From a virus: a stretch of 30,543 nucleotides of DNA. Below the pieces are notes generated by a model. It ran no database searches. It was not told the DNA's origin and worked only from the letters and a program-made list of their open reading frames with translations. Of this stretch, positions 1 through 5,848 are shown piece by piece (the stretch's first letter is position 1; each line of letters starts with the position of its first letter). The position numbers and the translations under genes are program-made. The stretch spans positions 1 to 30,543 of the IMG/VR virus record IMGVR_UViG_3300046167_000268; one strand, 5' to 3'.

Positions 1-71
1 GGAACCCAGTTCTCGCGAAAGGACTTGGCTTTCTCATACTTTTGTATGTACTGCTTGGCAACTTTTTCCAT
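1..71 (-). CDS. Portal protein, N-terminal fragment (cut by window edge)
   Basis: Only the first 23 codons are present, beginning MEKVAKQYIQKYEKA and ending near ENWV at the window edge. The ATG overlaps the TAA of the preceding small gene by one base (TAATG), which fixes the start. A helical, charged N-terminus followed by an N-W motif, directly downstream of the terminase large subunit and one small gene, is what portal (head-tail connector) proteins of T7-like podoviruses look like. The portal forms the dodecameric DNA channel of the capsid. The assignment rests mainly on gene order, because too little sequence is visible for a domain call. Confidence 0.6.
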   Translation of the reverse strand, partial: MEKVAKQYIQKYEKAKSFRENWV

Positions 72-316
72 TAACTAAACCGATCTAAGAATCCACCGCC
101 ACCTGCTCTAAATAAAGAACGACGACCTGTACCGCCACGCATAGCTTTACTTTCAGCGCGTGACTCTACTGCTTCACCAATGTCTTCGCGTTTCTTTTCT
201 GCTTTTGCTTCAGCTTCTTTACGTTTCGCATCTTCTGCTGCTATACGAGCATCCGCTGCTTCTTTCGCCTCGCGATCTATATCAGCTTGGCTTCTTCTGC
301 TACCGCCACCACACAT
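71..316 (-). CDS. Small Cys/Gly-rich, coiled-coil protein (MCGGG type)
   Basis: This 81-aa protein begins MCGGGSRRSQADIDREA. It continues with a long Ala/Glu/Lys-rich helix (about residues 12-55) and ends in an Arg/Gly-rich tail (GGTGRRSLFRAGGGGFLDRF). The start at 316 has a strong ribosome-binding site (AAGGAG, then 6 nt). A frame extending upstream to 394 is ignored because it overlaps the end of the terminase gene and lacks such a site. It lies between the terminase large subunit and the portal, a spot where many marine podoviruses carry a tiny protein starting MC-GGG. Function is unknown; a minor virion or assembly role is inferred from position only. The gene at 3027-3251 has a similar N-terminus. 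Confidence 0.75.
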   Translation of the reverse strand: MCGGGSRRSQADIDREAKEAADARIAAEDAKRKEAEAKAEKKREDIGEAVESRAESKAMRGGTGRRSLFRAGGGGFLDRFS

Positions 317-378
317 ATTATTCTCCTTGGTTGTTTTACATTGGTTGGCATAGAAAAGAAAAGTTTTCAATGCACAAT

Positions 379-1902
379 TTAGAGTCTTGACCACAATCCT
401 TGTCTACGCTGTGGCTTCTTTCGGTTATCAAATACATTAAAACTGCCCTTTGCTACTGTTGCAGAGGCTGGTTTCTGGTTGTTTATTAAGGCTCTGCCCT
501 CTCCAGCACCTAACATTTGGTACTGTAGCGCATCATGTACGTGTGAAAACATATTTTTATCAGGCTTATCTGCGTATCTTTCGCCAGAAACCTCCATACG
601 TCTGTACTGATACCCACCTTCAAAGCCTTTTATTAGCTGCTGACAGCGCGGATCTATAAGAAATGCTGGCTTTCCTTCTGTCATTTTCTGTAATTGGGAC
701 GCAACACTCTCTAATCTTAGGTCAACAGAATTAGACGGAGCAGGGAAAGCACGCAAACCAGCACCACGCAGTATGTGAAAGGGCGTTGATTCATCAGTTT
801 GAGCGCGGAAATCACCAGCAGGGTCGCCATATATAAATACCTCCGAACAAGTTGAGAACCTAGTAGCTATCTCTTGGCGCAAAACCTCTGCAAATCTAAC
901 GATACCCATGTCAAATGCAACGATTTCTTGCTGTATTAGCCACCTACCACGCACCTTTTGCCCCATTGTAGCAGCAGGTGTAAGCCCAAAATCTATACCA
1001 ATGTATAGGGGAAGCCCAGCAGCGATAGGTATTTCCTCTTTTGCTACGTGCATATCGCTAGCAAACATCTGATAGATAGGTTTACCCTCTTGGATAGAGC
1101 CTAATTTGTTCATAACGTATACGTCAATCCAGCTTTTTGTCTTACCACGTATCAAATTAGGGTAGTAATCCTGACGCATATACTCCCTATTCTCTGCTAC
1201 ATCGTTAGGAACGTAGTCATCTATCTCGCCATCTTCGTCAAACTTCTCAATCATACCGCTAGGTTGGGTATAAAACGACCAGTTGTCGGGTTTTACCAGC
1301 ATTTTAGCCTGTTCTCTAGGGATATGGTCAGGCACTGGCACTTCGCCAGACATGATAGGCCACCAATGATCTTCCTCTGGAGCGTTGGTATCACAGATAA
1401 CGCCTGTCCAAGTAGCTCCGCCATCACGCATGGAAGGGAAACGACCTACACGCATGGTACATGCATCGATAATTGACTTAGGAATCTCTCTTGCTTCGTT
1501 AACCCATATGCCTGTCAGCTCTAAAGATAGCAATTTCTTGACATCTTCTGGCCTATCAAGTGCTAAGAAGAGGACTTCAAGCTCCAGATCACCTTTTTTT
1601 ATCATATGTGTATAGGGAACTGACCAAGTAAACTTACCCCACTGCTCTTCTGGGAACCAATCAAGCCAAGTTTTTATGGTTGTAGTCTTTAACTGTGGGT
1701 TTGTATTACGGATTATTGCCCATCTGCTGCGGCGTATCCCTTGTTTATTAGGCTTCTGTGCTAGTGCGCGTCTAAAAATTTCTACGCAACAAGACACTGA
1801 CTTACCAGAACCAACAGGCCCACGAATGCCACGAAAGAATGTGTCGTCTTTCATAAACGCCTTAACAACTTCGCCATCTGGCCTGTATTTAAAATCTATC
1901 AC
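379..1902 (-). CDS. terL: Terminase large subunit (packaging ATPase/nuclease)
   Basis: This 507-aa protein is the DNA-packaging motor that pumps DNA into the prohead through the portal and cuts it. The N-terminal ATPase has a Walker A motif, GPVGSGKS, at about residues 28-35. The Walker B/catalytic region is GIWVNEARE at about 131-139. The C-terminal RNase H-like nuclease shows three acidic residues in the expected places: D304 in YIGIDFG, D360 in YGDPAG and D457 in HVHDALQY. Length is normal for the family. The start is GTG at 1902, overlapping the TGA of the upstream gene (GTGA), so translation is probably coupled. Cohesive-end or headful cutting cannot be decided from the protein alone. 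Confidence 0.95.
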   Translation of the reverse strand: MIDFKYRPDGEVVKAFMKDDTFFRGIRGPVGSGKSVSCCVEIFRRALAQKPNKQGIRRSRWAIIRNTNPQLKTTTIKTWLDWFPEEQWGKFTWSVPYTHMIKKGDLELEVLFLALDRPEDVKKLLSLELTGIWVNEAREIPKSIIDACTMRVGRFPSMRDGGATWTGVICDTNAPEEDHWWPIMSGEVPVPDHIPREQAKMLVKPDNWSFYTQPSGMIEKFDEDGEIDDYVPNDVAENREYMRQDYYPNLIRGKTKSWIDVYVMNKLGSIQEGKPIYQMFASDMHVAKEEIPIAAGLPLYIGIDFGLTPAATMGQKVRGRWLIQQEIVAFDMGIVRFAEVLRQEIATRFSTCSEVFIYGDPAGDFRAQTDESTPFHILRGAGLRAFPAPSNSVDLRLESVASQLQKMTEGKPAFLIDPRCQQLIKGFEGGYQYRRMEVSGERYADKPDKNMFSHVHDALQYQMLGAGEGRALINNQKPASATVAKGSFNVFDNRKKPQRRQGLWSRL

Positions 1903-2093
1903 TTATCTAAAATCTTATTATCTATGCCAACTTTAATCATTCTTGCTGCAATTTCGGGGCCAATAGCCTCAATAATCTTGTCAGCTTCGTGATCTGTCTG
2001 AAAATCTTTAGGATGATGCTTCATATGTACTATGCGCACCACCCTACGTAGTGTATCGCGCTCTTTAGGCTGCAATGTATTTAGAAAACTCAA
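1899..2093 (-). CDS. Small helical protein upstream of the terminase large subunit
   Basis: This is a 64-aa protein with helical, charged segments (KERDTLRRVVRIVHMKHHP, then EADKIIEAIGPEIAARMI). It uses a TTG start at 2093, supported by an AAAGGAAAAG ribosome-binding site on the minus strand and by the previous gene's stop lying 3 nt upstream. An internal ATG at residue 24 would drop the conserved-looking N-terminal helix. Its stop overlaps the terminase start by 4 nt. Proteins of this kind sit immediately before the terminase in other marine podoviruses as far as I recall, but no function is assigned. A packaging accessory role is only an inference from position. Confidence 0.75.
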   Translation of the reverse strand: MSFLNTLQPKERDTLRRVVRIVHMKHHPKDFQTDHEADKIIEAIGPEIAARMIKVGIDNKILDK

Positions 2094-2095
2094 GG

Positions 2096-2275
2096 TTACT
2101 TTTCCTTTTTAAAGGGTGTCGCTCTAGTTTTTCGTTCTTTCTTAGGCTTTGCTGCCTCTTTTACCTCTATCAGAGGCTTAGAATCGCGTGTGCGCGTCTT
2201 TCCAGAGTAAGTCATGCCAGCTAATTCGTGTGTGTCACCCACATATGGGTCACCATTTTTAAATGTCCAAGCCAT
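2096..2275 (-). CDS. Small phage protein (MAWTFKNGDPYVGDTHEL type)
   Basis: The 59-aa reading frame begins MAWTFKNGDPYVGDTHELAG, continues MTYSGKTRTRDSKPLIEV and ends in a very basic, Lys-rich tail (KKERKTRATPFKKEK). The compact YVGDTHELAGMTYSGKTRT core looks like a short beta-rich fold. I associate this pattern with small proteins encoded next to terminase genes in marine phages. The ATG at 2275 overlaps the TAA of the upstream gene by one base. No catalytic or binding motif is visible, and function is unknown. Confidence 0.75.
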   Translation of the reverse strand: MAWTFKNGDPYVGDTHELAGMTYSGKTRTRDSKPLIEVKEAAKPKKERKTRATPFKKEK

Positions 2276-2424
2276 TATTTATCCTTTTTCAATAAAGTTT
2301 TCTTTTTAGGGAAGCCAGCTTTCATATTTTTGTAAGCCTTGTCGCTAATGGTAGAGTCTTTCTTAGATCTACTAATCCCTTTTTTCTTACGCTTATTTAT
2401 GTTTGCATATAATCCTTCAGCCAT
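2275..2424 (-). CDS. Small basic protein (MAEGLYANIN...KKKG type)
   Basis: This is a 49-aa, strongly basic protein: MAEGLYANINKRKKKGISRS, then KKDSTISDKAYKNMKAGFPK and a Lys-rich end. The start overlaps the previous TAA by one base and its own stop overlaps the next start by one base, so it is embedded in a coupled string of genes. The LYANI...KR..G.S pattern recurs in small proteins of tailed marine phages. The charge suggests contact with DNA or with acidic scaffold proteins, but that is conjecture. Confidence 0.7.
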   Translation of the reverse strand: MAEGLYANINKRKKKGISRSKKDSTISDKAYKNMKAGFPKKKTLLKKDK

Positions 2425-2741
2425 TACTGGGGCTTCCCTGCTCTGTAGTCTTTAAGAAGACGTTTTACTTTTTTCTCTCTGTTTAGCAAAGAAGAACGAC
2501 TTTCTTGACCTTTCACTTTTCTTTTAGCTGCATCAAATCCTGCGGATATAGCACTAGCAACTTTTCTTGGAGACATTAGCTTTTCAACACGCTTACCTTT
2601 TATTGTGGTAAAGTCGCTTTCAAACTTTGATTGCCCATCATAGCCAACTGTTTTCTTTAACTCGCTTTGTATTTGTCTTAATAATGTTTTTGCTGCAGGG
2701 GCTTGTCCTGTCATTTTTTTATTTTCAATTTTGCTAGGCAT
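2424..2741 (-). CDS. Small basic phage protein, unknown function
   Basis: This 105-aa Lys/Arg-rich protein appears mostly helical (KTLLRQIQSELKKTVG; KVASAISAGFDAAKRKVKG; KKVKRLLKDYRAGKP). Its ATG has an AGGAA ribosome-binding site about 8 nt upstream and overlaps the end of the preceding gene by 8 nt. It is one of a run of basic proteins encoded between the two terminase subunits. I do not recognise a family. A DNA-associated or capsid-assembly role is possible, but nothing in the sequence shows it. Confidence 0.7.
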   Translation of the reverse strand: MPSKIENKKMTGQAPAAKTLLRQIQSELKKTVGYDGQSKFESDFTTIKGKRVEKLMSPRKVASAISAGFDAAKRKVKGQESRSSLLNREKKVKRLLKDYRAGKPQ

Positions 2742-3030
2742 TCTTTTTATTCCTTTTACTAATGGCTGCTGCTTTTGACTTAGCGTCAGCTTTTGACGAT
2801 GCTCCCCATGCCTTTAGGCTAAGAAGAAGTCTAGTGGGTTTACCCTTAGAGTCACGCTCTGGCCCCTTCATACCACCCATTCGTGCTAAGAAAGAAGCTC
2901 TCCTTGGGTTATCTCCAGACTTAACTGGGGCTTTAAGAGTACCACCTTTATAACTAGCACGCCCTTTAGCATTAAGACCGCCTTTGGGATTCTTCCCTGC
3001 TTTACGTGTCCATGCTGGAGTCTTACTCAT
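2734..3030 (-). CDS. DUF6321-like basic protein
   Basis: This 98-aa protein opens MSKTPAWTRKAGKNPKGGLN and contains AKGRASY, RRASFLARMGGMKGP and LSLKAWGAS. This W-T-R-K-x-G-K-x-P-x-GGLN/AKGR...R..S(F/C)..R..GM pattern matches my memory of the family named DUF6321, found in many marine phages and of unknown function. It is very basic (Lys/Arg-rich C-terminus). The ATG overlaps the stop of the preceding gene by 4 nt (ATGA). The family name is from memory and was not searched. Confidence 0.7.
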   Translation of the reverse strand: MSKTPAWTRKAGKNPKGGLNAKGRASYKGGTLKAPVKSGDNPRRASFLARMGGMKGPERDSKGKPTRLLLSLKAWGASSKADAKSKAAAISKRNKKNA

Positions 3031-3251
3031 TTTGCATACGGCATTAACAATGATCTAGCTGCATTAGCAACCGATTTGTTAACGTCCTTTTTCTTTTTCT
3101 TAGGATCAGGCAAGTCTGCCATACCATCCTCTGTGCGCTCTACCTTATCACCCACTGCTAGGGAAGGTAAGTCACCATAGTCCTTCTTTTCTTTCTGGTA
3201 GATCTCTTCAGTCTTTGCAGACACCGATCCACCTCCACCACCAAAACACAT
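3027..3251 (-). CDS. Small protein with MCFGGGGG N-terminus
   Basis: This 74-aa protein starts MCFGGGGGSVSAKTEEIYQK. It then has an acidic middle (DLPSLAVGDKVERTEDGMAD), a lysine run (KKKKKD) and a short hydrophobic end (SLLMPYAK). The Cys-2/poly-Gly start resembles the protein at 71-316 and other small podovirus proteins. The role of such N-termini is unknown. The start overlaps the stop of the 35-aa gene upstream by one base (TAATG). Confidence 0.75.
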   Translation of the reverse strand: MCFGGGGGSVSAKTEEIYQKEKKDYGDLPSLAVGDKVERTEDGMADLPDPKKKKKDVNKSVANAARSLLMPYAK

Positions 3252-3358
3252 TACTCAGTCTCCTTTGTATATCCACTACTCTTCAACGCCTTCTTAGCTG
3301 TAGAGTTATCACTACTGTTATCAAACGTCTCTGGAACCTTATCACCAAATCTACTCAT
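3251..3358 (-). CDS. Very small protein, 35 aa
   Basis: This short frame reads MSRFGDKVPETFDNSSDNST, then AKKALKSSGYTKETE. It has an AAGGG ribosome-binding site about 8 nt before its ATG, and its TAA overlaps the next ATG by one base, so it behaves like the first member of the coupled series running towards the terminase. It is hydrophilic with no membrane segment or motif. It could be missed by size-filtered annotation. Function is unknown. Confidence 0.55.
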   Translation of the reverse strand: MSRFGDKVPETFDNSSDNSTAKKALKSSGYTKETE

Positions 3359-3465
3359 TTACAAAACCCTTTTTAATCCAAATATTTTTAGCTCTTTTGT
3401 TCGAGCCTTTTTTAGTAATCATGTGAGTGAGGGACGTAACATAACTTAGTGCCCGAGAGTTTTGA

Positions 3466-3477
3466 CCCCCCACCCCC
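3466..3477 (-). other. G-rich tract immediately after the terminase small subunit stop
   Basis: The minus strand reads GGGGGTGGGGGG directly after the TAA of the terminase small subunit gene. It lies in a 119-nt gap that otherwise holds no convincing gene. Such G/C blocks next to a terminase small subunit gene can be packaging (cos or pac) sites, but this is inference. Confidence 0.35.
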
Positions 3478-3855
3478 TTATCCTAAGTCTATTGACACCT
3501 TGATGTCCCCTGCTAATTGCACCTGAGATCTATCTATCGGCTTAAACCCTGCCCTGTCGAGCAAATCCTTGCTAGCTTCCAGCTGCACGTACTCAGATTT
3601 AGCCTGCTTGGCTAGCCCTGCTAACTGGTGTACAGCTGCAGGAGCATGTCTGCTAAACTCCTTTGCCACCACTTCCATCATGTACTGTTGCACATGGGCT
3701 AGCTTCATACTCTTCTGTGCAGTAACTCTTCCGCTGTCGCCTTCAGCGTATCCAGCTTCTTGTGAGGCTTGTGTAAGATTCCCACCATTTGCTACATACG
3801 CTTCAACGAGTGCAGTCTGTTTCTTTGTTAACTTCCTTAGTGCTATGTTTGCCAT
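3478..3855 (-). CDS. terS: Terminase small subunit (Terminase_2-like)
   Basis: This 125-aa protein recognises phage DNA and delivers it to the large subunit for packaging. The N-terminus reads RKLTKKQTALVEAYVANGG, then NLTQASQEAGY. This is the helix-turn-helix pattern of Terminase_2-type small subunits (LT.KQ..FV..Y....N.TQA...AGY). The middle is a helical oligomerisation region and the C-terminus is a short beta tail (VQLAGDIKVSIDLG). The start at 3855 has an AGGAG site 6 nt upstream. The frame stays open for 89 more codons upstream, but that part looks unlike protein and crosses C-rich tracts and hairpins, so it was not used. It is the first gene of the minus-strand packaging operon. Confidence 0.85.
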   Translation of the reverse strand: MANIALRKLTKKQTALVEAYVANGGNLTQASQEAGYAEGDSGRVTAQKSMKLAHVQQYMMEVVAKEFSRHAPAAVHQLAGLAKQAKSEYVQLEASKDLLDRAGFKPIDRSQVQLAGDIKVSIDLG

Positions 3856-3872
3856 ACTAACTCCTACTGTAG

Positions 3873-3895
3873 CCCCCCTCTCCCTCTCTCCCCCC
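3873..3895 (-). repeat. Homopurine near-mirror tract upstream of the terminase small subunit gene
   Basis: On the minus strand this 23-nt block is pure purine, with two G6 runs around GAGAGAGGGAGAG, and nearly reads the same in both directions. Such tracts can form triplex or G-quadruplex structures. It lies about 17 nt upstream of the gene start, in the 5' leader of the packaging operon, and pairs conceptually with the G-rich tract after the same gene. Confidence 0.45.
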
Positions 3896-4091
3896 ATGTT
3901 TAGCACATCAATTATACCCTGTGTCAACGCACAAAACAGATGTTGGGCGATTAACAGGCTATCGTGAACGGAGCCTAAAGTCTCCGCCCTTCGGGCTTCT
4001 ATCCTGATCGCGGTGCTTATCTCTTCTTCTGCGCTGAACACTAGCCGTTTGATCGGCTCTACAAGGATGCTTGAACTATGTTCGTCGGTGA

Positions 4092-4143
4092 ACAACATTA
4101 CATGGCAACTTGCCTTCAGCAAGTTGGCTACACTTCATGTTGT
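4092..4143. other. Compound two-tier hairpin in the control region
   Basis: An inner perfect 8-bp stem (CAACTTGC at 4106-4113 with GCAAGTTG at 4119-4126, 5-nt loop) sits inside an outer perfect 7-bp stem (ACAACAT at 4092-4098 with ATGTTGT at 4137-4143). There is no T-run, so it is not a standard terminator. It could be a structured leader RNA of either operon or a protein-binding cruciform. Confidence 0.6.
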
Positions 4144-4318
4144 CCAACGAGAACAGAGTCCTAGTAGCATCCTTATTCGCAGATCAAATGTATTAACATA
4201 CACACACATGAACCCCCGTGCGGATTCTGCCTCGCTTCGCAACATAAAATACAGTCCGTCAACCCCTCATGCTCATTCACAAGAGTTCATTTGCGCGTGA
4301 GAGGTAATGAGATTATCA

Positions 4319-4337
4319 ATTTTTCTTTTAGAAAAAT
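4319..4337. promoter_or_regulatory. AT-rich 7-bp dyad upstream of the early operon
   Basis: ATTTTTC-TTTTA-GAAAAAT is a perfect 19-bp interrupted palindrome about 104 nt before the first early gene. It could be an operator or a weak hairpin. The T-richness on both strands would also fit a terminator for transcription entering from either side. No partner protein is identified. Confidence 0.35.
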
Positions 4338-4380
4338 GGTCGCTTTGCTTAATCTCAATGACTGACAGTATTTTCCGTGC

Positions 4381-4414
4381 ATATGTATTGGCATATCCAC
4401 AAGGTGGTCTTGTG
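4381..4414. promoter_or_regulatory. Two adjacent operator-like dyads before the early operon
   Basis: ATATG-N6-CATAT (4381-4396) is followed at once by CACAAG-N5-CTTGTG (4398-4414), a perfect 6-bp dyad spanning 17 bp, the usual size of lambda-type repressor operators. They end 27 nt before the first early start codon. The XRE-type proteins encoded at 6647-7115 are the obvious candidates to bind here, but that link is inferred. Confidence 0.4.
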
Positions 4415-4440
4415 TGAGTATTAATATAAGAGGAAAGACA

Positions 4441-4614
4441 ATGTATACAGTAAATAGATTACCATACAAAGATGGCATAGCAGAAATAGAGTTAGAAGAA
4501 ATAGGTAGATATAAATCATACACAATAGCTCATACTATAGCCGAAGCTCTCGAGTATCAGCACAAGCTAGATTATTTCTTCGTAATAAAAGAACAAGAGA
4601 TAGAAATAGTATAA
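4441..4614 (+). CDS. First early-operon protein, unknown function (57 aa)
   Basis: This 57-aa protein begins MYTVNRLPYKDGIAEIELEE. It is acidic, alternates beta-like stretches with a helix (TIAHTIAEALEYQHKLDYF) and ends FVIKEQEIEIV. The start was set at 4441 because an AGAGG ribosome-binding site lies 7 nt upstream; an earlier in-frame ATG at 4414 has none and sits inside the operator-like dyad. It is the first gene after the control region, the position of small early host-takeover proteins in many phages. No family is recognised. Confidence 0.7.
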   Translation: MYTVNRLPYKDGIAEIELEEIGRYKSYTIAHTIAEALEYQHKLDYFFVIKEQEIEIV

Positions 4615-4721
4615 AGATATAAGAAGTTCGCCTGCCCCGATGACTGACAATAGTCAAGGGTTCCCTTTGGCTTGCGCCCTTGACTATCATCAGTCTTCGG
4701 TGCTGGCCAGAGATATAAGAA
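4615..4721 (+). repeat. 11-bp direct repeats flanking a long hairpin
   Basis: AGATATAAGAA occurs at 4615-4625 and again at 4711-4721, exactly bracketing the imperfect hairpin at 4630-4707. Direct repeats around an inverted repeat resemble a target-site duplication around a small inserted element. They could also be repeated leader or ribosome-binding sequence. Confidence 0.5.
4630..4707 (+). ncRNA. Long imperfect stem-loop, possible RNase III site or small RNA
   Basis: The core is a perfect 11-bp stem (ATAGTCAAGGG at 4650-4660 with CCCTTGACTAT at 4677-4687). Below it are a 3x3 internal loop, GACTG/CAGTC (4642-4646/4691-4695), a T/T mismatch and CCGA/TCGG (4637-4640/4697-4700). Further mismatched GC pairs continue to 4630/4707. 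The 16-nt loop carries CCCTTT, which can pair with the AAGGG of the left arm, giving an alternative fold. There is no trailing T-run. Long stems with internal loops between early genes resemble T7 RNase III processing sites. Confidence 0.6.
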
Positions 4722-4747
4722 ACAGTAATATATAAAGGATATATACA

Positions 4748-5215
4748 ATGACTAATTTAATCACAACAATGACTGAAACATATGTAAACAATACAGAACT
4801 ATTCAACAACAGACCTACGCTATCTGACAAAGATGGTTGGTACAACGCAGATAGCATGACCTTTTTGCGTAAGATGAAGTTACAACAAGAGATACGTTTC
4901 TTAGAGTACTGGATACCACGTCAAGAACGTAGGCTCGATCAGCAAAAAGGTTGGGTATCACATTGGGCAAGACGCCGCAATGGTGACGAGATCTCAGAGA
5001 ATAATTACCAAGCATCTTTGGCTCAGGCAAAGGCTGACCAATACAACGTAGAGTTTCTTCAAGCTCAGTTAGATGATGCGCAACTTGCGTATCAAGCAGA
5101 GAACGAAGAAGTATATACAACTGTTACTAACTCTAACGTAGCACCAGATGGCGCACCGACAGAGATAGACTCAGAGACAGCGCAAGATCTAGCGTCGCTA
5201 GGTATTACGCTTTGA
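4748..5215 (+). CDS. Early protein, coiled-coil rich, unknown function
   Basis: This 155-aa hydrophilic protein has an AAAGGA site 8 nt before its ATG. The central part is helical with coiled-coil character (MKLQQEIRFLEYWIPRQERR; then AQAKADQYNVEFLQAQLDD). It contains several Trp residues (GWY, YWIP, GWVSHWARR) and an acidic C-terminus (EIDSETAQDLASLGITL). No enzyme motif or membrane segment is visible. It is the second gene of the early operon, after a long hairpin. I do not recognise the family. Confidence 0.7.
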   Translation: MTNLITTMTETYVNNTELFNNRPTLSDKDGWYNADSMTFLRKMKLQQEIRFLEYWIPRQERRLDQQKGWVSHWARRRNGDEISENNYQASLAQAKADQYNVEFLQAQLDDAQLAYQAENEEVYTTVTNSNVAPDGAPTEIDSETAQDLASLGITL

Positions 5216-5289
5216 TAAAAGATATAATCTTAGGCTTGGTCATGGGTATTACCCTTGGCCTTGCCCTTTTTATTGGTGTGTACTTTTAG
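5212..5289 (+). CDS. Possible single-membrane-span micropeptide
   Basis: A 25-codon frame starts with a TTG that overlaps the previous gene's TGA and reads (M)IKDIILGLVMGITLGLALF, then IGVYF. Almost the whole peptide is one predicted membrane helix with a Lys/Asp N-terminus. There is no separate ribosome-binding site, so it would depend on coupled re-initiation. An internal ATG would leave only 13 residues. Small early membrane peptides exist in phages, but coding status here is unproven. Confidence 0.35.
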   Translation: MIKDIILGLVMGITLGLALFIGVYF

Positions 5290-5309
5290 AAGACACGCCA
5301 AGGAATTGT

Positions 5310-5338
5310 TTGCACTGCGCGTGTGCTAGTGCTAACAT
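5310..5338 (+). promoter_or_regulatory. Candidate promoter with extended -10
   Basis: TTGCAC (5310-5315) and TAACAT (5333-5338) are separated by 17 nt, with TGC just before the -10 (extended -10 element). Both hexamers are imperfect. A dyad GCACT-N11-AGTGC (5312-5332) fills the spacer and could be an operator. It precedes the 5374 gene in one of the few longer early gaps. Confidence 0.3.
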
Positions 5339-5373
5339 ACTGAATAGAAATGGAAAACAAAATGAGGAATCAA

Positions 5374-5607
5374 ATGGAAAAAGAAACAATGTTTAACACG
5401 CCAGATTACGAGGCGTTAGATTATTTATTTAACACTGTATACAAACAGATCGTTGCATCAGGTATGCTAGCTGACAAGTACATAGAAGATAATGATTGTG
5501 AGCTTGCTAAAGAAACTAAAGAAAGCAATCCGTTTTCAATTATATCACTGATGCAAATCAAAAACTTTATAGTGGAGAAGCACAATGAAACACACACAAC
5601 TGATTAA
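5374..5607 (+). CDS. Small early protein, unknown function
   Basis: This 77-aa acidic, helical protein starts MEKETMFNTPDYEALDYLFN and ends IKNFIVEKHNETHTTD. The start at 5374 is preferred because AGGAA lies 5 nt upstream; in-frame ATGs at 5350 and 5362 lack a clear site. Its end overlaps the next gene by 23 nt. No motif or family is recognised. Confidence 0.6.
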   Translation: MEKETMFNTPDYEALDYLFNTVYKQIVASGMLADKYIEDNDCELAKETKESNPFSIISLMQIKNFIVEKHNETHTTD

Positions 5608-5848
5608 GTTTATGCGTGAAGACTTAGGTCTTCAAGGCTACTCGTATAAAGTATTAAAACTTGTAATGAAAACTAGTTCATCAGTAATTGCTGAGAAGAT
5701 AGATCACCATCTTGCTCAAGAAATTATACATCAAGATGGTGAGCGTCATCCATATCATGCTTATCAAAGAGAAGCATTCATGTATAAAGTAGCGGCTCAG
5801 TTCTTAGATCTGTATCCGAACGAAACAATAGAGGAGTATTACCCATGA
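5585..5848 (+). CDS. Small early protein, unknown function
   Basis: This 87-aa protein has a GGAG ribosome-binding site. It is largely helical and His-rich in the middle (KIDHHLAQEIIHQDGERHPY, then HAYQREAFMYKVAAQFL) and ends PNETIEEYYP. The H-x-x-L...H...H pattern might bind metal but does not match a known motif. Its TGA overlaps the next start (ATGA), so the two are translationally coupled. Function is unknown. Confidence 0.65.
   Translation: MKHTQLIKFMREDLGLQGYSYKVLKLVMKTSSSVIAEKIDHHLAQEIIHQDGERHPYHAYQREAFMYKVAAQFLDLYPNETIEEYYP

Larger units (their letters stand above)
3856..4440. promoter_or_regulatory. Divergent non-coding control region
   Basis: No credible gene lies in these 585 nt. 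It separates the minus-strand packaging operon from the plus-strand early operon, so promoters for both should be here, although I see no strong -35/-10 pair. It is rich in dyads: CGGAG/CTCCG at 3969-3986, GCCC-TTC-GGGC at 3986-3996, a compound hairpin at 4092-4143, an AT-rich dyad at 4319-4337 and two operator-like dyads at 4381-4414. The 10-mer ATGACTGACA at 4358-4367 recurs at 4640-4649. Confidence 0.6.

Noticed and set aside
3379-3448. A 22-codon minus-strand frame (MITKKGSNKRAKNIW...) between the terminase small subunit gene and the 35-aa gene
   Set aside because: No ribosome-binding site, overlaps the better-supported 35-aa gene, and is too short to judge.
3960-4030. Possible tRNA in the control region, from clustered GC stems
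   Set aside because: No T-loop (TTCRA) or acceptor-stem pairing could be found; only simple tandem hairpins are present.
3856-4122. 89-codon open extension of the terminase small subunit frame upstream of its start
   Set aside because: It crosses C-rich tracts and several hairpins, has no protein-like pattern, and the internal ATG at 3855 has a much better ribosome-binding site.
4013-4300. Plus-strand 95-codon open frame in the control region
   Set aside because: No ribosome-binding site, no recognisable protein pattern, and it overlaps dyads that look regulatory.
4287-4523. Minus-strand open frame opposite the first early gene
   Set aside because: It is the reverse complement of the well-supported 4441 gene and has no ribosome-binding site or motif.
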